DNA of 5,079 nt, taken from NCBI GenBank assembly GCA_024691065.1, contig JAILOA010000222.1, positions 1-5,079 on the forward strand, in the 5' to 3' direction. Made by a program: the position numbers and the translations under genes. This stretch comes from Lachnospiraceae bacterium. GTDB taxonomy: Bacteria; Bacillota; Clostridia; Lachnospirales; Lachnospiraceae. A model generated the notes under the pieces. That model saw only the letters and a list, made by a program, of their open reading frames with translations. It did no database searches and had not been told where the DNA came from. Below are positions 4,693 to 5,079 of this stretch, piece by piece (positions within the stretch are counted from its first letter, which is position 1; each line of letters starts with the position of its first letter).

Positions 4693-5079
4693 ATGAGAAA
4701 ATCATACTTAGATAATATCCGATGGGTAACTGTTGTTTTGGTTGTTATTTACCATGTTTTGTATATGTACAATGGCGAGGGGATCCTGGGAACTCTCGGT
4801 AAAATCACCAATCTAAAGGTTCAGTACTACGATATGTACCAATACTTTGTATATCCTTGGTTTATGGTAGTCCTTTTTATTGTTTCAGGTATCTGCTCGA
4901 AGCTTTATCTGGATTGCCATACCGACAAAGAGTTTCTGAAAAGCAGAACAAACAAGCTTCTGGTTCCATGTACAATCGGACTTTTTGTCTTTCACTTTAT
5001 ACAGGGATATTTAAACATGTCCCTATCCATAGCTGAAGAACTCAAGGTTCCGCCTGCCATTAAATACTTGATTATGGTT
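4693..5079 (+). CDS. membrane acyltransferase, Acyl_transf_3 type (N-terminal part, continues past window)
   Basis: The first 129 residues are open to the window end. The start MRKSYLDNIRWVTVVLVVIY, with a His at 21 just after it in the first helix, is the hallmark opening of the acyltransferase-3 family: an L-D-x-I-R/W motif and an early His in the first membrane span. FIVSG (62-66) and a later basic stretch ending in KLLVP (88-92) are further family features. Hydrophobic segments lie near 11-25, 52-66 and 90-106. Members move acetyl or other acyl groups onto extracellular sugars, peptidoglycan, antibiotics or lipids across the cytoplasmic membrane; the acceptor here is unknown. The ATG at 4693 follows AAAGGTAGG by 6 nt. 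The gene diverges from the membrane protein/xre unit and shows no obvious link to it. The C-terminal two-thirds is outside the window, so completeness cannot be judged. Confidence 0.88.
   Translation, partial: MRKSYLDNIRWVTVVLVVIYHVLYMYNGEGILGTLGKITNLKVQYYDMYQYFVYPWFMVVLFIVSGICSKLYLDCHTDKEFLKSRTNKLLVPCTIGLFVFHFIQGYLNMSLSIAEELKVPPAIKYLIMV

Overview
The window looks like low-GC Gram-positive chromosome, most likely from a clostridial (Lachnospiraceae-like) bacterium. This rests on AT-rich intergenic DNA, strong purine-rich ribosome binding sites, TTGACA/TATAAT-type promoters, and the style of the proteins. Taxonomy is an inference; no rRNA or other marker is present.

Five genes point left (minus strand) and one partial gene points right. 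In order of minus-strand transcription from the middle of the window: a 176-aa, five-helix membrane protein (3648-4178) and a 64-aa Xre-type regulator (3451-3645) form a two-gene unit with a 2-bp gap. Next comes a TetR-family regulator (2514-3131), whose stop codon sits inside a Rho-independent terminator. Then come two half-size ABC exporters, a complete one (640-2409, GTG start) and a partial one (1-638) running off the left edge, with 1 bp between them. The two half-transporters very probably form a heterodimer controlled by the TetR protein. On the right, after a 514-bp AT-rich intergenic region, a membrane acyltransferase of the Acyl_transf_3 type begins (4693) and runs off the right edge.

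The most unusual DNA is the 319-bp gap between xre and tetR. It holds a good minus-strand promoter (TTGACA, 18 bp, TAATCT). Just inside its predicted transcript lies a cluster of roughly 10-bp repeats, GATAGCTAAC-like on the minus strand. Beyond that is an array of about twelve 12-bp tandem units (3192-3334) that would become an almost U-free stretch of the tetR leader. The 10-bp word GTTAGCTATC from the cluster recurs exactly in the gap ahead of the ABC genes (2455-2464). This suggests one operator shared by the tetR promoter and the transporter operon.

The right-hand intergenic region holds a likely promoter for the membrane protein/xre unit, with a perfect 10-bp palindrome over its -35 box. 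Upstream of that lie three degenerate ~35-bp direct repeats with internal dyads, and a hairpin plus T-run in front of the acyltransferase. I see no complete new defence or mobile system. The candidate novelties are regulatory: the repeat-filled tetR leader, the shared operator and the repeat cluster upstream of the xre unit.
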